Assembly (NCBI GenBank): GCA_002434595.1 | Contig: DJKK01000274.1 | Coordinates: 1 to 6,030 of the forward strand | Source: Alphaproteobacteria bacterium UBA6544 | Lineage (GTDB): Bacteria > Pseudomonadota > Alphaproteobacteria > UBA8366 | DNA: 6,030 bases | Direction of reading: 5' to 3' | Part shown: piece after piece, positions 5,620 through 6,030 of the stretch | Layout: the number at the start of each line of letters is the position of its first letter | Numbering within the stretch: position 1 is the stretch's first letter | Notes under the pieces: generated by a model | The model's database searches: none | The model's input: the letters and a program-made list of their open reading frames with translations, nothing else | Told to the model about the DNA's origin: nothing | Program-made: the position numbers and the translations under genes

Positions 5620-6030
5620 ATGCTCGAGCACATGTTAAGCGTTCTCAGCGAGACGCATGGCCTTATAATTTCTGGTGAACCCGCCGGCTTGGGTTGGTTT
5701 CTAGGAATCGGCGTATCGTTGTTTTATGGGACACTCTTATTCGTCATTTGGGGCCTTATACGTGCTGTCCTGCAACGGAATACACTTCATTTTATAACAC
5801 CGATAGAAAAGATAAATCATTCTGCAGCAAATGTGGCTATGGCGTGTATCCCTGTTATGGCCGTCTCAATTGTATATGAAGTTATTTGTCGTTATGCCTT
5901 AAACTCTCCAACTATATGGGCATTCGAAGTCTCATACATGTTGATGGGCACCAGTCTTCTGCTTGGCATCGGATACTGTGCACAATTAAGAAAACACATC
6001 CGTGTCGATTTTCTTTATGACAATCTGTCT
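5620..6030 (+). CDS. TRAP transporter small permease subunit (DctQ family), 3' end outside window
   Basis: The frame from ATG 5620 stays open to the last base, giving 137 codons of an incomplete gene. Residues 69-90 form a membrane helix ending in the DctQ hallmark YEVICRYALNSPTIWAFEVS (86-105). A second helix (about 106-121) and KHIRVDFLY (125-133) follow, matching the family's PTIWAxExS...HIRVDxLY pattern. DctQ is the small integral subunit that pairs with the large permease DctM and the periplasmic receptor encoded just upstream. Unusually, an additional hydrophobic segment (about 23-48, GLGWFLGIGVSLFYGTLLF) and a charged linker precede what is normally the first helix of a four-helix protein. 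The gene is probably co-transcribed with the receptor through the hairpin. DctM should follow beyond the window. Codons here are visibly more AT-rich than in the left-hand genes. Confidence 0.9.
   Translation, partial: MLEHMLSVLSETHGLIISGEPAGLGWFLGIGVSLFYGTLLFVIWGLIRAVLQRNTLHFITPIEKINHSAANVAMACIPVMAVSIVYEVICRYALNSPTIWAFEVSYMLMGTSLLLGIGYCAQLRKHIRVDFLYDNLS

Noticed and set aside
1..6030. CRISPR array, tRNA or rRNA gene, insertion sequence or phage attachment site
   Set aside because: No regularly spaced repeats, cloverleaf, rRNA-like stretch, transposase motif or terminal inverted repeats were seen.

Overview
The window looks like a piece of an alphaproteobacterial chromosome, probably from a free-living, marine-type or host-associated heterotroph. 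The evidence is family-level: a TRAP transporter, TauD/TfdA-type dioxygenases, an EamA permease, and ParDE and DinB relatives whose closest remembered consensus sequences are proteobacterial. No taxonomic marker gene is present, so the assignment is an inference.

Layout. (1) 49-975 (+): intact EamA/DMT-family inner-membrane transporter. (2) 1031-1551 (+): a dead toxin-antitoxin operon. A parD-like antitoxin with an in-frame stop is followed by a parE-like toxin with two stops, a frameshift and no start. Together they fill the apparently empty gap between the EamA gene and the next gene. (3) 1548-2396 (-) and 2803-3663 (-): two intact but divergent Fe(II)/2-oxoglutarate dioxygenases of the TauD/TfdA family, same strand, separated by 406 bp without a recognisable gene. 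The second is strikingly TfdA-like. (4) 3755-4264 (+): a DinB/YfiT-like metalloprotein broken by two frameshifts that cancel out. A simple ORF call would report only its C-terminal part. (5) 4265-4449: regulatory leader with inverted repeats. (6) 4450-5529 (+) and 5620-6030 (+, cut by the window edge): a TRAP substrate-binding protein and the small membrane subunit, separated by a strong hairpin. The large DctM permease is expected just beyond the right edge.

Functional reading. The intact genes are two transport functions and two oxygenases. A plausible but unproven view is that the TRAP system imports an organic acid and that one or both dioxygenases hydroxylate a carboxylate or sulfonate compound. 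The TfdA resemblance, and the resemblance of the TRAP proteins to the 2-oxoacid/mannitol/chloroaromatic TRAP group, point the same way, but the dioxygenases are transcribed divergently from the transporter and no regulator lies here.

The most distinctive feature is erosion: three recognisable genes (parD, parE, dinB) are at different stages of decay between intact metabolic genes. I found no CRISPR array, tRNA, rRNA, insertion sequence or clearly novel system.
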